36,503 nt of DNA from Rhodobacterales bacterium (GCA_009993005.1 JAACUH010000083.1:1-36503), one strand, 5' to 3'. Positions 7,817 through 16,959 are shown, counted from the first letter of the stretch. Translations and numbers: made by a program. The notes: a model not told the origin generated them from the letters alone.

Positions 7817-9883
7817 TCAGGGGCGCAATTGCGGGCGAATCACGACCGGCGCCGCGACGACCGGGCCAGAGGTCGTGACGTCGGCCGTCATCGCCTCGGG
7901 CCGGGGGTCACCGCGCAGCAGGGGGCGCAACGGCGGCGGCACGGGAGGCAGTTCGCCGACCAGGAGCGCGCGGAACGCCACCGGTCCGGTCGCCCCCGAG
8001 AGACGCGCGCGATAGACGGGCATCGATTCGGTCACGCGCATCACATAGTTGCGGGTCTCGGCAAAGGGGATGTGTTCGATCCAGTCCACCACATCGACCT
8101 CGCCCTTGCGCGGGTCGCCGCGCAACTGCATCCAGTTGCGCGGGCGCGAGGGCCCGGCGTTGTAGCCGGCGGCGATCATCACCGGCGAAGGCCCGAAGGA
8201 GCGTTCCAGATTGGCGAGGTAGCGCGCGCCCAGCGTCGCGTTATAGGCCCAGTCCGACGTGAGGCGCCCGCGCGCATAGGGCAGGCCAAGCTCGCCCGCG
8301 ACCTCCTCTGCCGTGGCGGGCATGAGCTGCATCAGCCCCAGCGCGCCCACCGGGCTGCCCACAACCGCGTTGAATTCGCTCTCGCGCCGGGCGATCGACA
8401 GCGCCAGTTCGCGCGACACCGGCAGGTCCAGATCCGCCAGCGGGTGCAGCGGGAAATAAATCGCGGGCAGCACGATGCCACGCTCGACCGCGGCCTTGCC
8501 CAGCAGGACTGTCAGGAAAGGCTCATCCATCTGCGCCAGCATCGCGCCCAGTTGCGCGATCTGGTCGCGCTCGAGCGTCTGACCCAGCCGCGCCACAAAC
8601 AGCACCGCAGTGCCACGGTCGCGCGCGGCGAGCAGCGTGAGCATCGCTTGCGCGAGCGGCTCTTGCAGCCAGCCCGCCTGCCGCCAGTCGGCCACCGCCT
8701 CGCGCCCGGCGAGCGCAGGATCGAGCGGCAGGCCCAGACGCTCGGCCGCGAGAAGGCCGTAGAACGCCGTCTGGTTCTGCGCGGCGCGGCCAAAGGCCTC
8801 GGTCGCCGCATCGGGGTCGCCCAGCGCCTCTTGCGCGCGGCCGACCCAATAGCCGCCGCGGGCGCGCGAGATCGGGCCCGTCACCTCCATCTCGACCGTC
8901 TGGAAATGGCGCAGGGCGCGGGCCGGGTCGTCGAGGTAGCTCAGCGCGACATAGCCCGCGACCCATTCGAGATCGGCGAACTGGTCGCCGCCAGAGAGGT
9001 GGTGGCGCGTGGCGATGTCATAGGCCTCCTGCGGGCGGCCCTCGCGCATCGCCCAGCGCGCCAGCGTCGCGCGCCAGCTGGCCCAGCGAAACGGCTCGCC
9101 CAGCGCGGCCGCATCGCCGGAGCGCGCCATCAGCAGGCTTACCGCATCGGAATAGTCGCCGCTCTCCGCCAGCCGGTTGAACCTGTCATAGGCGAGGCCG
9201 GGGTGGCCCTGCAGCGCGGCGGGCACGGCAGCGACCTTGGTCGCGCGGTCGGGCGCGTTGGTGATGAGCGCGATGCGCGCCTCGGCGAGCAGGCGCTGGT
9301 CGTCGGGCAACAGCGGCAGCATCCGCGCCGCATCGCTCGTGCGCCAGCGCCAGAGCATCGCATCGGTGCGCCCGACATGATGGGGGGCGAGCGCGGTGGC
9401 ATCGAGCGCCATCAGCGCCGCCTGCCCCTCGTCGGTCAGGCCCAGCCCCAGCCAGGCCTCGCGCAGCACGTCCCGCGCGGCATCGTTGCGCCCCGACAGC
9501 GCCAGCGCCTCGGCCAGCCGGGCCGCGCCCTGCCCGGTCTGCGGTTTGGCGGTGGCGAAATAGGCCACGACCTCGGCGGGCGGCGTGTCGGGGGTGATCG
9601 CCTCTTCTCCCTTCGCGCGCAGGCGGTCGAGGCCGGGCCAATCGGGCCGCGCGGCCAGAAATCGCCCATAGTCGGGAAACGTCCCCGCCCCGGCGCGCAG
9701 GCGCTGCCAGGTGACAAGGTCGCGCGCGATGTCCCCCTCGGGCGTGGCCAGCGCATAGGCGAGGTCCCAATCCTCGGCCGCTATCGCGGCGGTGGCTGCG
9801 GCATAGCCGATCCCGCCCTGCGCGTGCAGCCCAGGGGCGACGAGACCCAGACACAGGGCCGCGGACAGGATCAGGTGACGCAT
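7817..9883 (-). CDS. slt: Soluble lytic murein transglycosylase (Slt family)
   Basis: A 688-residue periplasmic enzyme. The signal peptide MRHLILSAALCLGLVAPGLHA fixes the start at 9883; a TTG at 9943 would add 20 residues ahead of it and is unlikely. A long alpha-superhelical region (about 30-480) is followed by the family 1A catalytic domain: ARRESEFN with the catalytic Glu at residue 501, GALGLMQLMPATA, AAGYNAGPSR and ETRNYVMRV. It cleaves the MurNAc-GlcNAc bond, leaving 1,6-anhydro ends, during peptidoglycan turnover. It diverges from dapA, another cell-wall/lysine gene. The C-terminal 60 residues are proline-rich. Confidence 0.93.
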   Translation of the reverse strand: MRHLILSAALCLGLVAPGLHAQGGIGYAAATAAIAAEDWDLAYALATPEGDIARDLVTWQRLRAGAGTFPDYGRFLAARPDWPGLDRLRAKGEEAITPDTPPAEVVAYFATAKPQTGQGAARLAEALALSGRNDAARDVLREAWLGLGLTDEGQAALMALDATALAPHHVGRTDAMLWRWRTSDAARMLPLLPDDQRLLAEARIALITNAPDRATKVAAVPAALQGHPGLAYDRFNRLAESGDYSDAVSLLMARSGDAAALGEPFRWASWRATLARWAMREGRPQEAYDIATRHHLSGGDQFADLEWVAGYVALSYLDDPARALRHFQTVEMEVTGPISRARGGYWVGRAQEALGDPDAATEAFGRAAQNQTAFYGLLAAERLGLPLDPALAGREAVADWRQAGWLQEPLAQAMLTLLAARDRGTAVLFVARLGQTLERDQIAQLGAMLAQMDEPFLTVLLGKAAVERGIVLPAIYFPLHPLADLDLPVSRELALSIARRESEFNAVVGSPVGALGLMQLMPATAEEVAGELGLPYARGRLTSDWAYNATLGARYLANLERSFGPSPVMIAAGYNAGPSRPRNWMQLRGDPRKGEVDVVDWIEHIPFAETRNYVMRVTESMPVYRARLSGATGPVAFRALLVGELPPVPPPLRPLLRGDPRPEAMTADVTTSGPVVAAPVVIRPQLRP

Positions 9884-9901
9884 GGGGTGGTTGCTCGGAC
9901 A

Positions 9902-9917
9902 CTTGTTTTGCAACAAG
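9902..9917. promoter_or_regulatory. Palindrome between slt and dapA
   Basis: CTTGTT, TTGC, AACAAG: a perfect 6-bp dyad in the divergent slt/dapA gap, 19 nt from the slt start codon. Its place suits an operator acting on slt, but no regulator is indicated. Confidence 0.3.
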
Positions 9918-10047
9918 CCTAGACGAGGGGCCGCGCGACGCAACTCACAAACTTGGCAATGGGCGGAAAGGCGACTAGAGATCTCGCGTTAGACAACAGG
10001 TGCGCGACTCTGCCAGGGTCGCGGCCCAGAACAACAGGAAGCGTGCC

Positions 10048-10920
10048 ATGATCCAAGGGTCACTCCCCGCCCTCGTCACGCCGTTCGCGAACGGCCAGGT
10101 CGATCTGGATACGCTCAAGAAACTCGTGGACTGGCATATCGCGCAGGGCAGCCACGGCCTCGTGCCGGTGGGCACCACGGGCGAGAGCCCGACGCTGAGC
10201 CATGAGGAGCATGATCTCGTCGTTGCCACTGTCGTGCGGCAGGCGGCGGGCAGGGTGCCCGTGGTGGCGGGCGCGGGGTCCAACAACACGATTGAAACCG
10301 TGCGGCTGGTGCAGGCGGCAAAGGCCGCCGGCGCCGACGCGGCACTGGTCGTCACACCCTATTACAACAAGCCCACGCAGCGCGGTCTGATCGCGCATTT
10401 CACCGCCGCCGCAGACTGCGGGCTGCCGATCATCATCTACAACATCCCCGGCCGGTCGGTGGTGGACATGACCCCGGCCACAATGGGCGAGCTTGCGCGC
10501 CTGCCGATGATCGTGGGCGTGAAGGATTCGACCGGCGACGTGGCGCGCGTGTCGCGCCAGCGCATCACCTGCGGACCGGATTTCATCCAGATGTCCGGCG
10601 AGGATGCACAGGCGCTGGGTTTTCACGCGATGGGCGGGCATGGCTGCATCTCGGTCACCGCGAATGTCGCGCCTGCCCTGTGCGCCGCGTTTCAGGAGTC
10701 CATGCAGGCGGGCGACTATGCGACGGCGCGCGGCTATCAGGACCGGCTGATGCCGCTGCACGAGGCGATCTTCATGGAGCCGGGCGTGGCCGGGGCGAAA
10801 TACGGCCTGTCGCTGCTTGGCATGTGCCGCGACGAGGTCCGCTCGCCACTGACCCCGCTCACCGACGCGACCAGGGATGCGGTGCGCGCGGCGATGGTCC
10901 ATGCGGGGCTGCTGACCTGA
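10048..10920 (+). CDS. dapA: 4-hydroxy-tetrahydrodipicolinate synthase
   Basis: A 290-residue class I aldolase of typical DapA length. It condenses pyruvate with aspartate semialdehyde in lysine/diaminopimelate synthesis. Visible residues: the Schiff-base lysine K159 in GVKDSTGD, Y131 in [10 protein letters not shown]43-T44 in GTTGESPT, and [10 protein letters not shown]. The ATG at 10048 follows AGGAA by 8 nt and gives the family start [13 protein letters not shown]. The next gene begins 2 nt after its stop, so they are probably co-transcribed. Confidence 0.96.
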   Translation: MIQGSLPALVTPFANGQVDLDTLKKLVDWHIAQGSHGLVPVGTTGESPTLSHEEHDLVVATVVRQAAGRVPVVAGAGSNNTIETVRLVQAAKAAGADAALVVTPYYNKPTQRGLIAHFTAAADCGLPIIIYNIPGRSVVDMTPATMGELARLPMIVGVKDSTGDVARVSRQRITCGPDFIQMSGEDAQALGFHAMGGHGCISVTANVAPALCAAFQESMQAGDYATARGYQDRLMPLHEAIFMEPGVAGAKYGLSLLGMCRDEVRSPLTPLTDATRDAVRAAMVHAGLLT

Positions 10921-10922
10921 CA

Positions 10923-11837
10923 ATGACCGCAAAGCTGCCCGCGCAGGCCTACGGCAATGTCGTGGGCAGCCTCTTCATGATCGCCAGCATGGCGGGTTTC
11001 GCGGTCGAGGATGTGCTGCTCAAGGCCGCCGCGCGCACGATCCCGCTGGGCGAGGTGTTGCTGCTGTTCGGCCTTGCGGGCACGCTGGGCTTTGTCCTGC
11101 TCACGCTGGCGCGGGGCGAGCGCATCCTGCATCCGGCCTACCTCAGCCGGCCGATCCTGCTGCGCTCGGCCTTCGAGGTTGTGGGGCGGCTTTTCTACGC
11201 GCTGGCCTTTGTGCTGATCCCGCTGACGACGGCGACCGCGATCCTGCAAGCTGCACCTCTGGTTGTGGTCGCGGGGGCGGCGCTTTTCCTGGGGGAAAAG
11301 GTCGGCTGGCGGCGCTGGCTCGCCATCGCGGTGGGCTTCTGCGGCGTGATGGTGATCCTGCGGCCGGGGACCGATGGCTTTGACGTGCTGTCATTGCTGG
11401 CCGTCGCGGGGATGCTGGGTTTTGTCGGGCGCGACCTTGCCACGCGCGCGGCGCCGCCGGTGCTGTCGAACATGCAGCTTGGCATCTGCGGCTTTGCCAT
11501 GCTCAGCGTGGCGGGGGCGATTCTCGCTGCTTATCAAGGTGGCTTGCAGGTGCCCGACGCGCGCGAGGGGCTTTATCTGCTGGGCGCGACCGTGTTTGGC
11601 GTGAGCGCCTATTACGCGCTGACCGTGGCGATGCGGTCGGGCGATGTCGGCACGATCACGCCCTGGCGCTACACAAGGCTGGTCTTTGCGATGGCGCTGG
11701 CGGCGCTGGTGTTCGGGGAGGACCCCGACGCGCTGACGCTGATCGGCAGCGCGATTGTCGTGGCGAGCGGCGTGTTCACCTTGCTGCGGGGGCGTCGCAA
11801 ACCCGCGGCGCCGCAGCCCGCCGCAGCCGGTCGTTGA
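10923..11837 (+). CDS. DMT-superfamily (EamA) permease
   Basis: A 304-residue inner-membrane protein with two EamA repeats and about ten hydrophobic segments. The first repeat covers about residues 15-140 and ends FLGEKVGWRRWLAIAVGF. The second covers about 150-292 and ends VFGEDPDALTLIGSAIVVASGV. Members export or import small metabolites; the substrate is unknown. The start is 2 nt after dapA. Its 3' end overlaps the convergent Sua5 gene by 62 nt. A role in lysine-pathway export is only a positional guess. Confidence 0.85.
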   Translation: MTAKLPAQAYGNVVGSLFMIASMAGFAVEDVLLKAAARTIPLGEVLLLFGLAGTLGFVLLTLARGERILHPAYLSRPILLRSAFEVVGRLFYALAFVLIPLTTATAILQAAPLVVVAGAALFLGEKVGWRRWLAIAVGFCGVMVILRPGTDGFDVLSLLAVAGMLGFVGRDLATRAAPPVLSNMQLGICGFAMLSVAGAILAAYQGGLQVPDAREGLYLLGATVFGVSAYYALTVAMRSGDVGTITPWRYTRLVFAMALAALVFGEDPDALTLIGSAIVVASGVFTLLRGRRKPAAPQPAAAGR

Positions 11838-12744
11838 TCGCGCGGCCCAAGCCATGATCGGGGATCGGCGCGACAGCGATATGCGCCGCCCCCATCGCGT
11901 CGAGCCGGTGCAGATGGCCAAAGAGGTTTGCCGCAGCCTCGGTCAGATCGCCCGTCGCTGACAGTGTCAGGTCACCCGCGATCGGGCCAAAGCCCAGCAT
12001 GACCTCACCCGGCGCGGCTGCGACAGCCTCCAGCCGGACGGTGCCTTGCGGCGCGTAATGCGAGGCGGTCTGCCCCGGCGCGGTGATCTGCGCCGCGTCA
12101 GGGCGCTGCAGCGTCATGCCCAGGCAGGCCTCTACCGCCTCGGCCGGCAGCCCGCCCGCGCGCAGCAGCACTGGCGCGCCCGCGCAGCCGACGATCGTCG
12201 ATTCCAGCCCCACCCCGCAAGCGCCACCATCGACGATCGCGTCGATCCGCCCGTCGAGCCCCGCCATCACATGCGCCGCCGTGGTCGGGCTGATCCGGCC
12301 CGACGGATTGGCCGACGGCGCCGCCACCGGCCCGCCGAACGCGCGCAAGAGCCCCTGTGCGACCGGATGGTCCGGCACCCGCACCGCCAGCGTGTCGAGC
12401 CCCGCCGTCACCAGCCGCGACACGCCTGCGCCGGGGCGCAACGGCAGCACCAGCGTCAGCGCGCCCGGCCAGAACGCATCGGCCAGCGCCAGCGCCTGCG
12501 GCGTGAAATCGCACAGGGCCTGCGCCGCCGCGAGGTCGGGCAGATGCACGATCAGCGGGTTGAAGGCCGGCCGCCCCTTGGCCGCGAACACCCGCGCCAC
12601 CGCCATGTCGTCGCGCGCGTCGGCGCCCAGGCCATAGACCGTCTCGGTCGGAAAGGCGACGATCCCGCCACGCGCGAGCAACTCCGCCGCCGTGGCGAGC
12701 CCCGCCGCATCGGCAGGCAAAAGGCGGGTGGCGGCGGCGGTCAT
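11776..12744 (-). CDS. Sua5/YciO/YrdC family L-threonylcarbamoyladenylate synthase
   Basis: A 322-residue two-domain Sua5-type enzyme. The YrdC domain occupies about 1-200, with FPTETVYGLGADA, KGRPAFNPLIVH and APSANPSGRISPTTAAHV. It is joined to the C-terminal Sua5 domain (about 225-310) after PGQTASHYAPQG. It makes threonylcarbamoyl-AMP from threonine, bicarbonate and ATP for t6A37 of tRNA. The last residues overlap the 3' end of the convergent permease gene by 62 nt. Such a long overlap is unusual and suggests stop-codon drift in one of the two genes. The start has only a weak ribosome site. Confidence 0.93.
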   Translation of the reverse strand: MTAAATRLLPADAAGLATAAELLARGGIVAFPTETVYGLGADARDDMAVARVFAAKGRPAFNPLIVHLPDLAAAQALCDFTPQALALADAFWPGALTLVLPLRPGAGVSRLVTAGLDTLAVRVPDHPVAQGLLRAFGGPVAAPSANPSGRISPTTAAHVMAGLDGRIDAIVDGGACGVGLESTIVGCAGAPVLLRAGGLPAEAVEACLGMTLQRPDAAQITAPGQTASHYAPQGTVRLEAVAAAPGEVMLGFGPIAGDLTLSATGDLTEAAANLFGHLHRLDAMGAAHIAVAPIPDHGLGRAINDRLRRAAAPRVCDAPAAR

Positions 12745-12814
12745 GACGTGGCGTTTCTGTTGCGGGGGGGCGGCAGGGGCCTACCCTGCGAGCCATTGAC
12801 GCGACACATAGACA

Positions 12815-12832
12815 TGGCATCCAGTCATGCCA
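12815..12832. promoter_or_regulatory. Dyad upstream of the acyl-CoA dehydrogenase gene
   Basis: TGGCAT, 6 nt (CCAGTC), ATGCCA: a perfect 6-bp inverted repeat between the divergent Sua5 and dehydrogenase genes. It could be an operator for the acyl-CoA dehydrogenase/MBL pair. No regulator gene is nearby. Confidence 0.3.
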
Positions 12833-12860
12833 AGCCATAGACCGCTACGGAGCCGCCCAG

Positions 12861-14567
12861 ATGCCCTACCACGCCCCCACTGACGATGTCCGCTTTCTCT
12901 TTGACCATGTGGTGGGGTTTGCCGATATCGCCGCGACCGACCGCTTTGCCGAAGCCACGCCCGACATGGTCGATGCGATCCTGACCGAAGCGGGCAAGCT
13001 GTGTGACGAGGTGCTGGCCCCCCTGCAACGCGCGGGCGACAAGCACCCCGCGCGGCTGGAAAACGGCGTGGTGCGCACCAGCCCCGGCTTTGCCGAGGGT
13101 TACCGCGCGATTGCCGATGGTGGCTGGGTCGGCATGGCCGCCCCGGCCGAGGCCGGTGGTCTGGGCCTGCCGATGACGCTCACCACCGCCGTCAACGACA
13201 TGATGGCCGGCGCCTGCCTGTCGTTGCAGCTCAACCCGCTGATGACGCAGGGCCAGATCGAGGCGCTCGACCATCACGCCAGCGAGCAGATCAAATCCGT
13301 CTATCTGCCCAAACTCATCTCGGGCGAATGGTGCGGCACGATGAACCTGACCGAGCCGCAGGCAGGCAGCGACGTGGGCGCGTTGCGCACAAAGGCCGAG
13401 CCGAATGGCGACGGCAGCTATGCCATCACCGGGCAAAAGATCTACATCACCTGGGCCGACAACGACTTTACCGCCAATGTCTGCCACCTCGTGCTCGCCC
13501 GGCTGCCCGATGGCGTGCCGGGGACCAAGGGCATAAGCCTGTTCATGGTGCCCAAGCTGATCCCCGATGCGGCGGGCAACCCCGGCCAGCCCAACAGCCT
13601 GCGGGTGATGAGCCTGGAGCACAAGCTGGGCCTGCATGGCTCGCCCACCGCCGTGATGGCCTACGAAGGCGCCACCGGCTGGCTGGTCGGCGCACCCCAT
13701 GGCGGCATGGCCGCGATGTTCACCATGATGAACAACGCCCGGCTCGGTGTCGGCGTGCAGGGCGTCGGCGTGGCCGAAGCCGCGACGCAGGCCGCGCTGG
13801 CCTATGCGCTGGGCCGGGTGCAGGGCCGCACCGGCGGACCCACCGGCAGTATCGCCGACCATGCCGATGTGCGCCGGATGCTGGCCACCATGCGCGCCGA
13901 AACCTTTGCCGCCCGCGCCATCGCGCTGGCCTGCGCCAAGTCGATCGACATGGCGACCGCGACGGGTGACGCGGCATGGAAGGCGCGCGCCGGCGTGCTG
14001 ACACCGATTGCCAAAGCCTTTGGCACCGATACCGGTGTCGATATGGCGGGGCTGGGCGTGCAGGTGCACGGCGGCATGGGCTTTATCGAGGAAACCGGCG
14101 CCGCGCAGTTCAGCCGCGATGTGCGCGTGACCGCGATCTACGAGGGCACGAACGGCATCCAGGCGATGGACCTTGTCGCGCGCAAGCTCGCGGATGGCGG
14201 TGAGGCCGTGTTCCGCCTGCTCGACGATGTGCTGGCCGGGGCCGAGGCCGCGCGCGCCAGCCAGCCCGCGCTGGCCGAGGCCGTCTGGCAGGCCGCCGAA
14301 ACCCTGCGCGAGACGACCGAATGGCTGCTGTCGCGCGCCGACCTGACCGACCGTTTCGCGGGCGCCGTGCCCTATCTGCGCGCCTTTGCCCGCGTGCTGG
14401 GCGGGCAGGCGCATCTGGCGGCGGCGCTGGCGGGCGATGATGCGCGCCTGCGGCTCGCCACCTTCTACATCCGCCGCCTGCTGCCCGAACATGCGGGCCT
14501 GCTCGCCCATGTCCGCGAAGGGGCGGGCGACCTGATGGCGATCACCCCCGACGACCTCGCCGCATGA
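12861..14567 (+). CDS. Acyl-CoA dehydrogenase, DmdC-like family
   Basis: A 568-residue flavoprotein with the long C-terminal extension seen in 3-methylmercaptopropionyl-CoA dehydrogenase (DmdC) and related enzymes. Motifs: LISGEWCGTMNLTEPQAGSD (FAD/substrate), ITGQKIYITWAD, and YEGTNGIQAMDL, typical of the FAD-binding C-terminal region. Electrons would go to ETF and the ETF:quinone oxidoreductase encoded at 22542. The family also takes ordinary fatty acyl-CoAs, and roseobacters carry several paralogues, so the substrate is not fixed by sequence. It overlaps the MBL gene by 4 nt (ATGA). A dyad TGGCAT-N6-ATGCCA lies 28 nt upstream of the start. Confidence 0.88.
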   Translation: MPYHAPTDDVRFLFDHVVGFADIAATDRFAEATPDMVDAILTEAGKLCDEVLAPLQRAGDKHPARLENGVVRTSPGFAEGYRAIADGGWVGMAAPAEAGGLGLPMTLTTAVNDMMAGACLSLQLNPLMTQGQIEALDHHASEQIKSVYLPKLISGEWCGTMNLTEPQAGSDVGALRTKAEPNGDGSYAITGQKIYITWADNDFTANVCHLVLARLPDGVPGTKGISLFMVPKLIPDAAGNPGQPNSLRVMSLEHKLGLHGSPTAVMAYEGATGWLVGAPHGGMAAMFTMMNNARLGVGVQGVGVAEAATQAALAYALGRVQGRTGGPTGSIADHADVRRMLATMRAETFAARAIALACAKSIDMATATGDAAWKARAGVLTPIAKAFGTDTGVDMAGLGVQVHGGMGFIEETGAAQFSRDVRVTAIYEGTNGIQAMDLVARKLADGGEAVFRLLDDVLAGAEAARASQPALAEAVWQAAETLRETTEWLLSRADLTDRFAGAVPYLRAFARVLGGQAHLAAALAGDDARLRLATFYIRRLLPEHAGLLAHVREGAGDLMAITPDDLAA

Positions 14568-15610
14568 CCTCCGCAGCGCCGGGCGGCGAAGAGATCCGCC
14601 ACCCCTTTGCCGACCCGCCGGCGCCGGGACAGGCGACCGAGGTCGCACCCGGGGTCTTGTGGATGCGCCTGCCGCTGCCGATGAAGCTTGACCACGTCAA
14701 TGTCTATGCGCTCGACGAGGGCGACGGCTGGGCGCTCATCGACACCGGCATGGCGACCGACGCAAGCCGCGCCGCCTGGGCCACACTGCTGGCCGGGCCA
14801 CTCGCCGGCAAGCCGGTGCGCCGCGTGCTGGTCACGCATCACCACCCCGACCATGTCGGCCTCGCCGGCTGGTTCATCGCGCAGGGGGCAGAGCTGCTGA
14901 TGCCGCGCACCGGCTGGCTGATGGCGCGGATGCTGACGCTCGACGCGCAGGCGCTGCCGCCGCCCGAGGCGCAGGGCTTTTACCGCCGCGCGGGGATGGA
15001 CGCCGGGGCGCTGGCCGCCCGCGCCACCACCCGCCCCTTCAACTTTGCCGATTGCGTGGACCCGCTGCCGCTGGGCTACACCCGCCTGATCGAAGGGCAG
15101 AGCGTGACGCTGGGCGGGCGGACATGGGACATCCGCATGGGCGACGGACACGCGCCCGAACACGCGACACTCTGGTCGCGCGAGGATACGCTGGTGCTGG
15201 GCGGCGACCAGGTCCTGCCCTCGATCAGCCCCAACCTCGGCGTCTATCCGACCGAACCCGAGGCCGATACCGTGGGCGACTGGTTGGCCGCCTGCACCCG
15301 CCTGGCGCCCCATGCCCGCGCCGATCAACTCATCCTGCCGGGGCACAAGCTGCCCTATACCGGCCTGCCCGCCCGCCTGCGCCAGATGGTTGACAACCAC
15401 CACGCTGCGCTGGCCCGGCTCACCGATTTCCTCGCGTCGCCCCACCGCGCGACCGACTGCTTTCCCACGCTCTACAAACGCCAGATCGGCGCGGCGGAAT
15501 ATGGCCTCGCACTGGCCGAGGCGCTGGGCCACCTCAACCACCTGCACCAGACGGGCCGCGCGCGTCGCTGGCTGGACGCGGATGGCGCATGGCTCTGGCA
15601 GAGCGCCTGA
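14564..15610 (+). CDS. MBL-fold metallo-hydrolase
   Basis: A 348-residue metallo-beta-lactamase fold protein. The metal motif THHHPDHVGLAG (about residues 88-99) supplies the HxHxDH ligands. MGDGHAPEHATLW and the LGGDQVLPSISPN aspartate complete the site, and a late histidine is seen in ILPGHKLPY. The C-terminal part resembles the LACTB2-type extension. Because it is translationally coupled to the acyl-CoA dehydrogenase, it may hydrolyse a thioester product of that pathway. That is inference; the fold alone does not fix the substrate. Confidence 0.87.
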   Translation: MTSAAPGGEEIRHPFADPPAPGQATEVAPGVLWMRLPLPMKLDHVNVYALDEGDGWALIDTGMATDASRAAWATLLAGPLAGKPVRRVLVTHHHPDHVGLAGWFIAQGAELLMPRTGWLMARMLTLDAQALPPPEAQGFYRRAGMDAGALAARATTRPFNFADCVDPLPLGYTRLIEGQSVTLGGRTWDIRMGDGHAPEHATLWSREDTLVLGGDQVLPSISPNLGVYPTEPEADTVGDWLAACTRLAPHARADQLILPGHKLPYTGLPARLRQMVDNHHAALARLTDFLASPHRATDCFPTLYKRQIGAAEYGLALAEALGHLNHLHQTGRARRWLDADGAWLWQSA

Positions 15611-15649
15611 GCCTGCGCTAGCACTGGTCCGACAGCACAGGAGCCGCCC

Positions 15650-16111
15650 ATGGACGACACCATCGCCACCTCTGCCGAGGCCGCCGAAAACGCCGTCCTG
15701 CCCCGCCTGCGCGAGGTCCATGTCGATGCTGCCTGCACCGGCACCTGCGAGGAAGACCTGCCGCCCGCGATGCAGTCGAACGCCGCCAAGAGCGCCGCGC
15801 GCTGGGCCTATGAGCGGCTGATCCTCTACATCCGCAACTTCGAGGCACGGCTGAACAACGACGAGGAAATCGCCATGGGCTTTGCCGGCAGCGACACCGG
15901 CGTGATCCGCATCGAGGGGAACGGCTATTTTGACCCCGACATCGTCACCTTCTACGGCACCGACGAAGAGGGCGGCCGCACCCAGTTGATCCAGCATGTC
16001 ACGCAGCTCAACGTCATGCTGCGCGCCCTGCCCCGGCCCGGCGCACAGGCGGCTCCGCAGCGCATCGGCTTCCGCCTCGCGACCGAACTCGACAGCAGCA
16101 CCCGCGCCTGA
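15650..16111 (+). CDS. DUF6173-like conserved hypothetical protein
   Basis: A 153-residue soluble acidic protein, recalled as the DUF6173 family of Rhodobacterales; function unknown. A variable N-terminus is followed by a conserved block SAARWAYERLILYIRNFE, then IAMGFAGSDTGVIRIEGNGY and DPDIVTFYGTDEEGGRTQLI. It has no signal peptide and no membrane segment. AGGAG lies 6 nt before the ATG. The family name is from memory and unverified. It stands alone between the MBL gene and the oxidase subunit gene. GACCC/GGGTC arms at 16121-16140 could form a weak hairpin after its stop. Confidence 0.7.
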   Translation: MDDTIATSAEAAENAVLPRLREVHVDAACTGTCEEDLPPAMQSNAAKSAARWAYERLILYIRNFEARLNNDEEIAMGFAGSDTGVIRIEGNGYFDPDIVTFYGTDEEGGRTQLIQHVTQLNVMLRALPRPGAQAAPQRIGFRLATELDSSTRA

Positions 16112-16201
16112 CCCGGATGTGACCCTTTGCCCCTCGGGTCGGGCGTGACAGCGGCGCAAATATCCGCTAACCGTCTCCCAAGCACAGAAGAGGAGCTTGC
16201 G

Positions 16202-16336
16202 ATGGCCGACCACAAGCATGGCGAAATGGATATCAGCGTTCAGGAAAAGACCTTTGCCGGCTTCATGTCGATGTCGGCCAAGGCGGCGATGGTGATCGTC
16301 GCGGTCCTGATCTTCATGGCACTGGTCAACGCCTGA
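16202..16336 (+). CDS. aa3-type cytochrome c oxidase subunit IV (44 aa)
   Basis: A 44-residue protein, MADHKHGEMDISVQEKTFAG followed by one membrane helix (about residues 24-42, ending IFMALVNA). This is the hallmark of the small subunit IV of alphaproteobacterial aa3 oxidase (COX4_pro_2 type), a single-helix subunit whose role is minor. AGGAG lies 6 nt upstream. The other oxidase subunits are not in the window. The lipoprotein gene follows after 8 nt, so the two probably share a transcript. Confidence 0.88.
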   Translation: MADHKHGEMDISVQEKTFAGFMSMSAKAAMVIVAVLIFMALVNA

Positions 16337-16344
16337 CCGGCCCG

Positions 16345-16944
16345 ATGCAGCGGCGCACCGTCCTCATCGGCCTGCCGCTGGTCCTTGCCGGCTGCACCGG
16401 CCAGCCCGTCTGGGCCCCCGACGAAGCGGTCGCGCGCGCAGCCTATGTGCATGACGGCCCGCCGGCGCTGACGCTCTTCACCGTGCGCAATGTGGGGTCA
16501 GAGGCCGGCGCGCATACCAGCCTGATGATCAACGCCAGCCAGCGCGTGATCTTCGACCCCGCCGGCTCCTTTTCTCACCCCACCATCCCCGAACGCAACG
16601 ACGTGCACTTTGGCATCACGCCGCGCGTGGCCGATATCTATATCTCCTTCCACGCCCGCATGTCCTATTTCGTCGTGGTGCAGACCATCGAGGTCCCCGC
16701 CGCCACCGCCGAACAGGCCCTGCGCCTGGCCCTGGGCTATGGCCCGGTGGCCAAGGCCAATTGCACCCGCGCCACCTCCGACATCCTGCGCCAGTTGCCG
16801 GGGTTCGACATCATCAACGTGACCTTCCTGCCCGACCGGCTCGAGACGCGCTTTGCCCGCCTGCCCGGCGTCACGACCCGGACCCTCCGCGAATACGACC
16901 CCGACGACAACAGCAGCGTGCTCGCGAACGCCCGTCTCGACTGA
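16345..16944 (+). CDS. Putative lipoprotein, possibly permuted papain (LRAT/NlpC-P60-like) fold
   Basis: A 199-residue predicted lipoprotein: MQRRTVLIGLPLVLAGC has a lipobox with Cys17. Two blocks stand out: GAHTSLMIN (His57) followed by QRVIFDPAG, and KANCTRATSDILRQLPGF (Cys140). A histidine first, then an asparagine-cysteine, is the order seen in circularly permuted papain-like proteins such as LRAT and DUF4105 families. So it could be an envelope amidase or acyltransferase; this is inference from motif order only. It follows the oxidase subunit IV gene by 8 nt. A solitary copy of the dispersed repeat lies just after its stop. Confidence 0.65.
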   Translation: MQRRTVLIGLPLVLAGCTGQPVWAPDEAVARAAYVHDGPPALTLFTVRNVGSEAGAHTSLMINASQRVIFDPAGSFSHPTIPERNDVHFGITPRVADIYISFHARMSYFVVVQTIEVPAATAEQALRLALGYGPVAKANCTRATSDILRQLPGFDIINVTFLPDRLETRFARLPGVTTRTLREYDPDDNSSVLANARLD

Positions 16945-16959
16945 CGCGCAGACCCCCGG

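Noticed and set aside
12825-14648. Long minus frame opposite the acyl-CoA dehydrogenase
   Set aside because: Mirror of a well-supported gene; His/Gly/Ala-rich with no motif.
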